This document shows positions 35,436 to 43,091 of a DNA stretch of 64,000 nucleotides, piece by piece. How positions within the stretch are numbered: the first letter of the stretch is position 1; each line of letters starts with the position of its first letter. The position numbers and the translations under genes are program-made. Origin of the DNA: Sphingomonas sp. CL5.1 (GTDB lineage Bacteria > Pseudomonadota > Alphaproteobacteria > Sphingomonadales > Sphingomonadaceae); NCBI RefSeq assembly GCF_013344685.1, contig NZ_CP050137.1, positions 2,721,001 to 2,785,000 of the forward strand, given 5' to 3'. The notes beneath the pieces were generated by a model. That model did not search any database, was not told where the DNA came from, and saw only the letters and a program-made list of their open reading frames with translations.

Positions 35436-36158
35436 ATGACGAATGCCGCCCGCGTCCTGCTGGTCGAGGATGACGCCGCGATCCGCCGCCTGCTCCACGC
35501 GGCGCTGACGCGGGCGGGCTATCGCGCCAGTCAGGCCGGGACGGCGCGCGAGGCGATGAGCCTCGTCGATATCGAGCGGCCCGACGCGGTGCTGCTCGAT
35601 CTCGGCCTGCCGGACCGCGACGGGCTGGAACTGGTCCAGCTCATCAAGGCGCGGGGCGACGCGGTGCTGCTGGTCGTCTCCGCCCGCGACGAGACGGCGG
35701 ACAAGGTCGCCGCGCTCGATCTCGGCGCCGACGATTATCTCACCAAGCCGTTCGACACCGAGGAGCTGCTGGCCCGCATCCGCACCGCGCTGCGCCACCG
35801 CCGCGCCGGCGCGGCGATCGACGAGGTGCTGGAGGCGGGGCCGGTCGCGATCGACCTCTCCCACCGCCGGGTCGTTCGCGACGGCGCGGACATCCACCTG
35901 ACGCCGAAGGAATATGGCGTGCTGGCGGAGCTGGCGCGGCATCCCGACCGGGTGATCAGCCACGCGCAACTGCTGCGCGCGGCATGGGGGCCGGCGCAGG
36001 AGGATCACGTCGAATATCTCCGCATCGTGATCCGCGCGCTGCGGCACAAGCTGGAGGCCGATCCCGCGCAACCGCGCCTGATCGTCAACGAACTGGGGAT
36101 CGGATATCGGTTGATCACGGCCGGCCCGGCGGCGAGGCGCGACCACCCCGGTCGATAG
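35436..36158 (+). CDS. kdpE: KdpE response regulator
   Basis: A 240-residue OmpR-family protein. Receiver domain: VLLVEDDAAIRRLL (acidic pair), LLDLGLPDRDG (phospho-Asp) and LTKPF (Lys); a C-terminal winged helix with HLTPKEYGVLAELARHPDR and RIVIRALRHKLE, ending NELGIGYRL. The ATG at 35436 is chosen; a GTG at 35430 is also in frame. In the same operon as kdpC, far from its kinase gene kdpD, which is transcribed divergently from the head of the operon. Confidence 0.95.
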   Translation: MTNAARVLLVEDDAAIRRLLHAALTRAGYRASQAGTAREAMSLVDIERPDAVLLDLGLPDRDGLELVQLIKARGDAVLLVVSARDETADKVAALDLGADDYLTKPFDTEELLARIRTALRHRRAGAAIDEVLEAGPVAIDLSHRRVVRDGADIHLTPKEYGVLAELARHPDRVISHAQLLRAAWGPAQEDHVEYLRIVIRALRHKLEADPAQPRLIVNELGIGYRLITAGPAARRDHPGR

Positions 36159-36301
36159 GAGAGCGATCGCGGGCGGCCGTGGCGGTTCTTACGTAGGGGT
36201 TATCTCGGCGCGATTGTGCGACGACGCAAAACAGGCCGCCGCGCGATCCGATATTCCTGTTGCCACCGCGATCGCGCGGACAACAGGAAAGGAATCTGGA
36301 A

Positions 36302-37156
36302 ATGGGCAAATCGAAGCTCGTCGTTGGCGCGGCCGCGGCTGTCGCGCTCGGAGCGGCCATTCCCGCGCTCGCGCAAACCAGCTCGGGCGGTTCGACCTCC
36401 AGCGCCGGCGGTTCGAACGTGACCGGGGCAGCGGGCAATCACAGCGACACGTCGGTCAGCACCAGCAATTCGACCGACACCAACAGCACGACGCTCACCT
36501 TCTCCCCGAGCAAGACCAGCAACAACACCAAGAACCTGACGTGGAGCAGCAGCAGCAGCGACAGCTCGCAGCACACGAAGAATGTGACTGCGGACAGCAA
36601 CAACAGCGACAGCTCCCAGAACACCAAGAACATCGGCAGCTACAACACCAAGAACGTGACGGCCGACAGCAACAACACCGATAATTCGCAGCGCACCAAG
36701 AATGTCGCGCTGGGCAGCTACAACACGAAGAACGTGACGGCTGACAGCAACAATACCGACAATTCCCAGCGCACCAAGACGGTGGCGGTCGGCAGCTACA
36801 ACACCGATAACTCGCAACGCACCAAGACGCTGACGCTGGACAGCAACAATTCGGACAGCTCTCAGCACAACAAGGCGATCGCGATCGGCAGCTACAACAC
36901 CGATAATTCCCAGCGGAACGGCAACATCCATCTCGTCGCCGATCAATCGCTGGACGCGTCGGTGAGCAGCCACGGCAAGCTGAACTTCAGCGGGCGCGGC
37001 GCGACCTACAACAGCGGCGCGAACACCATCGGCGGCAGCGCGTTCGCGGCCTATTCCGGCATCCTGAACCAAGGCTGGAACACCGGCAACAACAGCGCAT
37101 CGCAGGCCGCGACCAATATCGCGGCGCAAGGCACCACCAGCTTCGCGACGCATTGA
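36302..37156 (+). CDS. Secreted Ser/Asn/Thr-rich repeat protein, candidate amyloid subunit (FapB/C-like)
   Basis: A 284-residue protein with a Sec signal (1-25, ending AIPALAQ). The mature protein is extremely rich in Ser, Asn, Thr, Asp and Gln. From about residue 112 it holds repeats starting GSYNT (at 36635, 36713, 36791 and 36887). The first three are spaced exactly 78 bases (26 residues) and carry VTADSNNTDNSQRTK-type units; the next spacing is 32 residues. The C-terminus ends AQGTTSFATH. Low complexity, polar repeats and export fit Fap-type functional amyloid subunits, and the neighbours resemble FapD and FapF. An RTX or adhesin reading is less likely as no calcium nonapeptides are present. 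Confidence 0.75.
   Translation: MGKSKLVVGAAAAVALGAAIPALAQTSSGGSTSSAGGSNVTGAAGNHSDTSVSTSNSTDTNSTTLTFSPSKTSNNTKNLTWSSSSSDSSQHTKNVTADSNNSDSSQNTKNIGSYNTKNVTADSNNTDNSQRTKNVALGSYNTKNVTADSNNTDNSQRTKTVAVGSYNTDNSQRTKTLTLDSNNSDSSQHNKAIAIGSYNTDNSQRNGNIHLVADQSLDASVSSHGKLNFSGRGATYNSGANTIGGSAFAAYSGILNQGWNTGNNSASQAATNIAAQGTTSFATH
36635..36940 (+). repeat. Tandem 78-base (26-residue) repeats
   Basis: Repeat units begin at 36635, 36713 and 36791 (period 78) and a shorter-related unit begins at 36887 (period 96). Each begins with GGCAGCTACAACAC. The coding variants differ mostly at silent or conservative positions, so the period is preserved at protein level. Confidence 0.85.
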
Positions 37157-37166
37157 TGCCCCGCCT

Positions 37167-37198
37167 GCCGGGCGGGATTTCCCGCCCGGCGGTTTTTT
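37167..37198 (+). terminator. Intrinsic terminator after the repeat-protein gene
   Basis: Stem GCCGGGCGGG (37167-37176), loop ATTT, stem CCCGCCCGGC (37181-37190), then GG and six T (37193-37198). It lies just after the repeat protein's stop (37156) and before the next gene at 37230, so partial read-through would make the repeat protein far more abundant than the downstream products. Confidence 0.85.
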
Positions 37199-37229
37199 CG
37201 TCGCAAGCGCGGATGCAAGGAGACTCGTG

Positions 37230-37595
37230 ATGTCGATCTCTTCCCTCCGGCGCGGTATCGCGACCGGCTCCGCCGTCGTTCTCGCGTCGCTAGTCGCCCA
37301 TGCGGCAATCGCCCAGACGGCCGCGCCGCCGCCGGCCGCAAGACCGACGGTCGTCGCGCTCGACGATGCGCAACTCGGGCAGGAACGCGGCGGGCAGGCG
37401 ATCGTCGTCGGCAACCAGACGCTCAACAGCAGCCTCACCGGCAACACGATCGCCGGCAACTACACCGCCGGGGCGATCACCCTGTCGGACAATGCCTTCG
37501 CCAATTTCAACGGCATGGGCAATGTCGTGATCAATTCCGGCGCGCAGGCCAATCTGCAGAGCGCGATGAACCTCACCGTCAACCTGGGGAATTGA
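37230..37595 (+). CDS. Small secreted protein with double-glycine leader-like motif
   Basis: A 121-residue protein. Sec signal at 1-29 (ending AHAAIAQ). At 44-55 the sequence LDDAQLGQERGG resembles double-glycine leaders (hydrophobic at -12 and -7, GG at -2/-1). The remaining 66 residues (QAIVVGNQTLNSSLTGNTIA, then SDNAFANFNGMGNVVINSGA) are Asn/Ser/Gly/Ala-rich and could form beta-structure. The next gene encodes a C39 peptidase, the enzyme class that cuts after such motifs. Start at ATG 37230. Probably a minor subunit or nucleator of the amyloid-like system; that is inference. Confidence 0.75.
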   Translation: MSISSLRRGIATGSAVVLASLVAHAAIAQTAAPPPAARPTVVALDDAQLGQERGGQAIVVGNQTLNSSLTGNTIAGNYTAGAITLSDNAFANFNGMGNVVINSGAQANLQSAMNLTVNLGN

Positions 37596-37597
37596 TC

Positions 37598-38374
37598 ATG
37601 GGCAGCCGGGGTGCCGCCCCGCGTCACTGGCTCGCGGCGGCGATCGTGTTTTCGAGCATGGCCGCGATCGCCGCCGCGGCACAGACGCCGCCGCTCGCGC
37701 GGATGCCGGTCGACGCGCCGGGGCGCGCGCCGGGCTTCACCGTACGCGTGCGGAGCTGGGCCGAGATTCCGTTCCGCACGATCGTGCGCCAGCGTTACGA
37801 TTACAGCTGCGGCTCGGCGGCGGTCGCCACGTTGCTCACCTATCAATATGGCACGCCGACCGACGAGACCCAGCCGTTCAGGGCGATGTACGACAAGGGC
37901 GATCAGCCGAAGATCCGCGAGAAGGGCTTCTCGCTGCTCGACATGAAGAATTACCTCGTCGCGCGCGGGTTCGGCGCGCAGGGCTACCGGCTCGGGATCG
38001 AGGACATGCGCGCGCTGGCCAGGCCGATGATCGCGCTGATAAACGTCCGCGGCTACACCCATTTCGTCGTCGTCAAGGGCGCGCGCGGCGGGCGCGTGCT
38101 GATCGGCGATCCGGCGCGCGGGCTGCTCAAGGTGCCCGATGCCGAATTCGCGAAGATGTGGAGCGGGATCGCGCTGATCGTCACCGATCCGCCGGCGGGG
38201 GTGAGCGGCGCGTTCAACCTCGCGCGGGACTGGGACCCGTGGTCGACCTCGCCGACGCGGATCTTCCAGGGCGAGCGCAGCATCACCGCCACCACCGACA
38301 ACCTGCCGCCGATCTACCAGATCCAGCAGCAGGTCATGCCCAATATCCGCGTCGGAGGCGTGGGGGTGCCATGA
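37598..38374 (+). CDS. Periplasmic C39-family cysteine peptidase (FapD-like)
   Basis: A 258-residue protein. Signal peptide (about 12-29), then a C39 papain-like domain: Cys71 in YDYSCGSAAVATLL, His155 in GYTHFVVVKG and Asp171 in LIGDPARGLL form the expected catalytic set. No ABC-transporter domains are attached, so this is a stand-alone periplasmic peptidase like FapD of Pseudomonas. ATG at 37598 follows the upstream stop directly. It is flanked by two small proteins that each carry a GG leader-like motif, its likely substrates. Function by family and context. Confidence 0.85.
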   Translation: MGSRGAAPRHWLAAAIVFSSMAAIAAAAQTPPLARMPVDAPGRAPGFTVRVRSWAEIPFRTIVRQRYDYSCGSAAVATLLTYQYGTPTDETQPFRAMYDKGDQPKIREKGFSLLDMKNYLVARGFGAQGYRLGIEDMRALARPMIALINVRGYTHFVVVKGARGGRVLIGDPARGLLKVPDAEFAKMWSGIALIVTDPPAGVSGAFNLARDWDPWSTSPTRIFQGERSITATTDNLPPIYQIQQQVMPNIRVGGVGVP

Positions 38375-38952
38375 GCCGTCCAGCCATATATCGCGCGCTG
38401 CGCATCGCGGCGCTCGCGCCGGCGGCGTGGATCGCCCCCGCCGCCGCCGACGAGCTTCCCGTCGCCGCGCAGGTCGCGCCGCACATGGTCGCCATGACCG
38501 ACGCGGAAATGGCCGAAGCGCATGGCGGGTTCGACTGGGGCGGGATGAACATAACCTTCGGCGCCGACGTGCAGACCTATCTCAACGGCCAGCTCGCCTT
38601 GCAGACGGTGGTCAACTGGACCGCCAACGGCGCGACGACGCAGACGATCGTCGGCAGCCAGCTGATGCTCGCGGACGTCACGGCGGCGGGCGGGGCGGGG
38701 GGCGGCATCGCCGTTCCGGCGAACCTCTCGAACAGCGTCGTCTATCTCGCCAATGCCGGGCAGACCGCGCTGGTCCAGAATACCAGCGGCGCGTTGCAGA
38801 ACGTGCTGGTCAACGCGATGGCCAATCTCAACGCGGTGCAGCAGACCAACGCCACCGTCACGCTCGGCAATTACGCCGCCTTCGCGGCGACGCTCTGCGC
38901 CGGGGCGCTCAACATGGGGCTGGGGCGCGAGATCGCGAGCTTCTCGCATTGA
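38371..38952 (+). CDS. Second secreted protein with double-glycine leader-like motif
   Basis: A 193-residue protein whose start overlaps the peptidase stop (ATGA at 38371). Sec signal (about 1-27, ending APAAADE). MTDAEMAEAHGG (42-53) mirrors the motif of the protein at 37230: hydrophobic at -12 and -7, acidic at -8, GG at -2/-1. The mature part is Asn/Ala/Gln/Gly-rich with NAGQTALVQNTSGALQNVLV and NATVTLGNYAAF. Possibly FapE/FapA-like minor subunit. Function unproven. Confidence 0.75.
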   Translation: MSRPAIYRALRIAALAPAAWIAPAAADELPVAAQVAPHMVAMTDAEMAEAHGGFDWGGMNITFGADVQTYLNGQLALQTVVNWTANGATTQTIVGSQLMLADVTAAGGAGGGIAVPANLSNSVVYLANAGQTALVQNTSGALQNVLVNAMANLNAVQQTNATVTLGNYAAFAATLCAGALNMGLGREIASFSH

Positions 38953-38965
38953 CGGGATGCGCCGG

Positions 38966-40270
38966 TCAGAAGGTGAAGGGCAGGCGCAGCGTCATCGCCA
39001 CGCCCGGCGCGTCCTGCGTCACCCCGAACTGGAACGCGAGCGTCACCGATTGCCGCTGGTTGACGCGATAGGACATGCCGAGATCGAGCGTGCCGGCCTG
39101 AAGCGTCGAGGAATCCTGGAAGCTGCCGTTCAGCTCGGTCCGCGTCGGCATGATATAGGTATGGCTGTAGCCGAGCGAGAAGGAGAAGCGCGGGTTGATC
39201 GCGAAGCCGAAGCCGATGTTCGCGGTGATCGCGCCGCCCGGCCGGACATGGCCGATCAGCGTGCCGTTGACGGTGCGGTCGATGTCGCGCGCGAACTGAT
39301 AAAGATAGGATATTCCTCCATAGATCACCGCCGGATCCGACGGCAGCAGCACCGTCAGCCCCGGCTGCACGCCCCAGAATCCCGATCCGGTCGCCAGCCC
39401 GTGCGCGATACCGAATTCGTCATAGGCGATCGAGAACGGGCTGACCCCGGTATCGCTCTTCACGCGCAGCCCAGCGATGAAGATCGGCGCCTCGGGGTTG
39501 AGCGGGGCGTTGATCTGCCAGCGCAGCGCGCCTTCGATATCGCCGATCGCGCTTTCATGCAGGTCGAAGCCCTCGGTCACGGTGCCGTCGCGGACCTGCG
39601 ACAGGTGGATGCTGTCGGTGCGGATCATCGCCGGGATCATCAATTCGCCTTCGAGCCGGCTGGTGAAGCCGTGCCAGATCGTCAGCGCGTCGATCGTCGT
39701 GTTGCGATCGGCGGTCGACGCCTGGATCGAGCCGATCTGCAATCCCGGCACCAGCTCTATCCCGGCGAACACCAGCCGGTCGTTGGCGGAGCGGATATAG
39801 GTCAGCGATGCCTGTACGGTGGTCTTGCCGGCGGGAGTCAGCACGCCTTGGCCCTGCGGCACCGCCTGCGTCTTGTCCGCGATATCGGGCTTGGCCGCCT
39901 GCGCGTCACCCACTGTTTCCTGCGGCGGGGCGGAACTGGTTTGCGTCGCCGGTACCGCGGCCTGCGTGCCGATGCCGGTGGCGCGCGCCGCGGCGAGATC
40001 CGTGGCGGTTTCGCGGCGCAGCACCGCGATCTCCTCGCGATCCGCCGTGATCTGCTTCTGCTGGGCGTCGATCTGCGCCTGTTGCGCCGCGACCCTGGCG
40101 GTGAGATCGGCGAGTTGCCGCTCGATCGAGGGGGCGGCTTGCGTCGCGGCGGCGGGGGGCGCCGAAGCGGGCGCCGCCTGCGTGGGCGCCGGATCGTCCG
40201 CCGCCCATGCCGCGCGGGGGAAAAGGATCAGGCAACCGGCGCAGAGCCAGCGGGTCGTTGCGTGGGACAT
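38966..40270 (-). CDS. Outer-membrane beta-barrel with N-terminal coiled coil (FapF-like)
   Basis: A 434-residue protein. Signal peptide (about 1-23), an Ala/Pro/Thr-rich linker, a coiled-coil (about 49-85: RQLADLTARVAAQQAQIDAQ, then ITADREEIAVLRRE), and a C-terminal beta-barrel (about 140-434, ending LRLPFTF with the terminal Phe typical of outer-membrane proteins). This layout resembles FapF, the trimeric amyloid exporter, and its length is similar. Its start overlaps the stop of the upstream Crp/Fnr gene (TGATG), so it is translationally coupled to it. It is convergent with the secreted-protein operon. A generic phenol-degradation-type porin is an alternative. Confidence 0.7.
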   Translation of the reverse strand: MSHATTRWLCAGCLILFPRAAWAADDPAPTQAAPASAPPAAATQAAPSIERQLADLTARVAAQQAQIDAQQKQITADREEIAVLRRETATDLAAARATGIGTQAAVPATQTSSAPPQETVGDAQAAKPDIADKTQAVPQGQGVLTPAGKTTVQASLTYIRSANDRLVFAGIELVPGLQIGSIQASTADRNTTIDALTIWHGFTSRLEGELMIPAMIRTDSIHLSQVRDGTVTEGFDLHESAIGDIEGALRWQINAPLNPEAPIFIAGLRVKSDTGVSPFSIAYDEFGIAHGLATGSGFWGVQPGLTVLLPSDPAVIYGGISYLYQFARDIDRTVNGTLIGHVRPGGAITANIGFGFAINPRFSFSLGYSHTYIMPTRTELNGSFQDSSTLQAGTLDLGMSYRVNQRQSVTLAFQFGVTQDAPGVAMTLRLPFTF

Positions 40271-40935
40271 CAGTGGGTTATCCCTGGAGAAAAAGACGGC
40301 AGGTGGTTTTCGGAAGCGAACAGCGGGCCTTCGTTGGCGATTTCGCGCAGCCGATCGGTCTGCGTGATCGTGAAGACCCGACCGCGCCCTTGCCGCAGCA
40401 CGCCGCGCCGCCGGAATTCGGTGAGCGTGCGGCTGATGGTGTGGAGCGTCAGCCCGAGATGGTCCGCAAGGTCGGTGAGCGGCAGCGGCAGGCGAAACTC
40501 GGTGCCCAGCCGGCGCCCGGCGAGATCGAGCAGGAACGCCGCGACCCGTGCCCGCGCATGTCGCCGGGAGCGGATCGCGAGCACGAAATAGGTCTGGCGC
40601 AGCGCCAGCGAGAGCAGGCGGATCTTTCGCGGCGCGTCGTTCTCCTGCCCGTCCGACGACGATTCATGCACCATCACCGAAGTCGCGGCCTCCGCCGTCA
40701 GCATCTGGTGATCGTCGATCAGCCCGATGATGTCGCCGGGAAAGGCGAAGCCGACGATCACGCGCTGCCCGTCCGCGAGGTAGAGGCAGAGCCGCACGAT
40801 GCCCTCCTCGATCCGGAGCAGGCCGTGAGCGAGATCGCCGGGGGCATAGACCACCGCATCCTTTGGAAGGATCCGGCGTCGGCCGGACGGATGCATCATC
40901 ACCATATGCCGGTTCCACCAACAGGGTTCGCGCAC
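40270..40935 (-). CDS. Crp/Fnr family regulator
   Basis: A 221-residue protein. cNMP-like domain (about 25-125: GLLRIEEGIVRLCLYLADGQ, IVGFAFPGDIIGL) without the cysteine cluster of FNR; helix-turn-helix (about 160-190: LTDLADHLGLTLHTISRTLT EFRRRG in part). Effector unknown. The coupled downstream gene encodes the FapF-like exporter, so it probably regulates that system. The long divergent gap (40936-41123) holds an inverted repeat that may be its site. The start could be at internal Met codons 10-13. Confidence 0.86.
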   Translation of the reverse strand: MREPCWWNRHMVMMHPSGRRRILPKDAVVYAPGDLAHGLLRIEEGIVRLCLYLADGQRVIVGFAFPGDIIGLIDDHQMLTAEAATSVMVHESSSDGQENDAPRKIRLLSLALRQTYFVLAIRSRRHARARVAAFLLDLAGRRLGTEFRLPLPLTDLADHLGLTLHTISRTLTEFRRRGVLRQGRGRVFTITQTDRLREIANEGPLFASENHLPSFSPGITH

Positions 40936-41009
40936 GGTGGAACCCGGCCGTGGGAAAGGCCATTCGCGGAAACTCTTAGTAAAATTGCGCAGCGCGCGGG
41001 TCGAGTAAT

Positions 41010-41024
41010 CTTGCTGTAAGCAAG
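41010..41024. promoter_or_regulatory. Inverted repeat between crp-like and luxR-like genes
   Basis: CTTGCTGTAAGCAAG has perfect five-base arms (CTTGC and GCAAG) around TGTAA, within the divergent region of the Crp/Fnr gene (start 40935) and the LuxR-type gene (start 41124). It could be an operator for one of them; arm length fits a dimeric HTH protein, but the sequence is not the classical FNR box. Confidence 0.4.
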
Positions 41025-41123
41025 TGGTGCTACTGTCCCTCGGTGAGTCGGGATACGGGATGAAGATTCGGGCGCGCGTATCTTGACCCGTTGCGGTTTG
41101 AATACCGAAACAGGAGGTGCCCG

Positions 41124-41435
41124 ATGTCCCTGCTCAGCGATCAAGCGCTTGGCGTTTGCCTCACACCGCGCGAGCTTGAGGTGCTCGCGCTCGTCGCCGG
41201 GGGGCTTTCGGCGAAGGAGATCGCGTTGCGCATCGCGATCGCGCCACGCACGGTGGAGCGTCACATCGACAATGCCCGGCTGAAGATGCGCGCGCGCAAC
41301 CGCACTCACCTTGTCACGCGCGCGATCGCCAGCGGCCTGCTCGATGCGCCGGCCCGCGACGATAAGGATGCCCCGCTGTCCGCGCCGTTCATCGGCCAGG
41401 CGCACGGCGGGGTGGAGTCGATCCTGCTGCTCTGA
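41124..41435 (+). CDS. Stand-alone LuxR-type (GerE) HTH protein
   Basis: A 103-residue protein consisting almost entirely of a LuxR HTH: LTPRELEVLALVAGGLSAKE, IALRIAIAPRTVERHI, DNARLKMRARNR (about residues 13-60). No receiver or ligand domain. RBS AGGAGG lies 10 bases before the ATG at 41124. Divergent from the Crp/Fnr gene and beside an OmpR-type regulator; may regulate the amyloid-like operon, inference only. Confidence 0.85.
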   Translation: MSLLSDQALGVCLTPRELEVLALVAGGLSAKEIALRIAIAPRTVERHIDNARLKMRARNRTHLVTRAIASGLLDAPARDDKDAPLSAPFIGQAHGGVESILLL

Positions 41436-41448
41436 TCGAACGGCGCGC

Positions 41449-42117
41449 CTAGCGGGCGACGAGCATGTAGCCGATCCCGCGCAACGTGCGGATCGACACG
41501 TCGCTCTGGGACTCTATCTTGCGCCGCAGGCGGTGCACATAGACTTCGAGCGCGTTCGAGGTGACGCCGTCCCCGGGGCCGAATAGCTGATCCTCCAGCA
41601 ACCGGCGCGGGGTCGCCCGGTTGTTGCGGCGGATGAGGATTTCCGCGAGATCCGCCTCGCGCGAGGAAAGCTCGATCGCCGCGCCGTCGATCGACAATTG
41701 CCGCGACATGGTATCGAACGTGAGCGCGCCGGCGTGGATCGACGGGTCGGAAAAGCCGTCGCGCCGACGCACGATCGCATCGATGCGCGCGTGGAGCTCG
41801 TCGACGAAGAACGGCTTGAGCAGATAGTCGTCGGCGCCCGCGCGCAGCGCCGCGACACGCGCGACCACGCCGTCGCGCCCGCTCACCACCAGGATCGGCT
41901 CGCTATGCCCGCCCGCCCGCCAGCGCCGCACCAGCGCCGTGCCCTCGTCATCGGGCAGCCCCAGATCGAGGATGACGGCGGCGAACAGCGTGGTGGAGAG
42001 CAGCAGCTCCGCGTCAGCGGCGGTATGCGCAACATCGGCTGTTATGTCACGATGCGCCAAAGCCGCCCGCAACATGCCGGCGAAATCCGCGTCATCATCG
42101 ACGAGTAGCAGCCGCAT
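41449..42117 (-). CDS. Orphan OmpR-family response regulator
   Basis: A 222-residue protein. Receiver: LLLVDDDADFAGML, ILDLGLPDDEG, LKPFF; DNA-binding winged helix: IELSSREADLAEILIRRNNR, VHRLRRKI and IRTLRGIGYML. ATG at 42117. No histidine kinase is adjacent, so it is an orphan. It converges with the LuxR-type gene (13 bases between stops) and may belong to the regulators of the neighbouring surface-protein cluster. Confidence 0.9.
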   Translation of the reverse strand: MRLLLVDDDADFAGMLRAALAHRDITADVAHTAADAELLLSTTLFAAVILDLGLPDDEGTALVRRWRAGGHSEPILVVSGRDGVVARVAALRAGADDYLLKPFFVDELHARIDAIVRRRDGFSDPSIHAGALTFDTMSRQLSIDGAAIELSSREADLAEILIRRNNRATPRRLLEDQLFGPGDGVTSNALEVYVHRLRRKIESQSDVSIRTLRGIGYMLVAR

Positions 42118-42406
42118 GATTCCCGCACGTTCATCAGGTTCGGCGTTCGCCCGGTTGCGGCCTTGTAATCCGGAAGATCGTCGGTCAATCGCGCGTGCCT
42201 CGTGCTGAGCTTTCCTGTGCAGAACGAAGTCGCCAGTTGTGTATAAGCTCAACTACAACCAAAGGAAAGCACGAAGCCAACCCCTCGTGCCTCGCTGCTG
42301 GAACCGGTCGCGCGGCGATTGATCGAGACCTAATCTCTCGGCTGGCGCGGAAGCATCGGCTCCAATTCGTCCTTGCCTTTTCGCGCGATCGCGCAATTCA
42401 AGGGCA

Positions 42407-42886
42407 ATGAATCAGGAATCGGGACAGAAAAGTGAGGGGGAGAGCGGCACCGGGCAACTCGACCTGCGGATGTGGGTGCGCCTGCTCGGTTGCGCCAAGA
42501 TCATCGAGAAGCAGCTTCGCCGCAATTTCCAGGATCAGTTCGACACCACCCTGCCGCGCTTCGACGTGATGGCGGCGCTGGATCGCGTGGCGGAGGGGTT
42601 GACGATGGGGGCGCTGTCACGCGCGCTGCTGGTGTCGAACGGCAACGTCACCGCGATCGTGCGGCAGTTGCAGGAACTGGGCATGGTCATATCCCGGCCC
42701 GATCCGGCGGACGGCCGCTCGGCGATCGTCGCGCTCACCCCGCGCGGCAAGGTGCATTTCGCCACGCTGGCGTCGGCGCATCACCAGTGGGTGCGAACGG
42801 CGCTGAAGGACTTTCCGCCCGACCGGCAGGAACAACTGCTGACGCTATTGACCGATCTGCGCCGTTCGCTGTCGAGAGGGGAGTGA
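42407..42886 (+). CDS. MarR family regulator (ahead of the 2-aminobenzoyl-CoA genes)
   Basis: A 159-residue protein. MarR winged helix: LPRFDVMAALDRVAEGLTMG, SRALLVSNGNVTAIVRQLQE and the wing DPADGRSAIVALTPRG with the conserved D-x-R motif. 205 bases upstream of the flavoprotein gene on the same strand. Members of this family often sense aromatic acids or their CoA thioesters. Effector unknown. Confidence 0.9.
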   Translation: MNQESGQKSEGESGTGQLDLRMWVRLLGCAKIIEKQLRRNFQDQFDTTLPRFDVMAALDRVAEGLTMGALSRALLVSNGNVTAIVRQLQELGMVISRPDPADGRSAIVALTPRGKVHFATLASAHHQWVRTALKDFPPDRQEQLLTLLTDLRRSLSRGE

Positions 42887-43091
42887 TCTGAGCTTTGAGG
42901 CGCGGGGTGAGCCGCGCGCATGACGATCCGGCAGGGCACGGTCGCCGGCCTCGGCCCGTGGCGATGGTTTTTAATTTTGTTTCTCAGTGGTTTATATTCT
43001 GCGACGCTGGTCCACGCGTAGAGATATTTTATGCTTGAAATAATTTTATGACTCCCTAAGCTGGATATGTTCCTGAAATGAGGATGCGCAG
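42887..43091. promoter_or_regulatory. AT-rich promoter region ahead of the flavoprotein operon
   Basis: A 205-base gap whose second half (about 42966-43080) is strikingly AT-rich for this genome (GGTTTTTAATTTTG, TTTATATTCT, ATAATTTTATG). This is expected for a strong or regulated promoter. I did not find a clear inverted repeat shared with the MarR operator candidate at 54333. No gene is apparent here. Confidence 0.45.

Noticed and set aside
36182..36210. Spaced CTTAC/GTTAT elements ahead of the repeat-protein gene as a KdpE site
   Set aside because: Only two loose half-sites were seen; too weak to claim although kdpE lies just upstream.
36635..36940. CRISPR-like array
   Set aside because: The 78-base period is coding, with repeats in frame and no unique spacers; there are no cas genes.
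36302..37156. RTX calcium-binding adhesin
   Set aside because: Repeats have no GGxGxDxUx nonapeptide, and no type I secretion genes are near. The C39 peptidase and coiled-coil/barrel neighbours fit a Fap-like system better.
37598..38374. Bacteriocin-exporting ABC transporter with C39 domain
   Set aside because: The protein is 258 residues with a signal peptide and has no membrane or ATPase domain.
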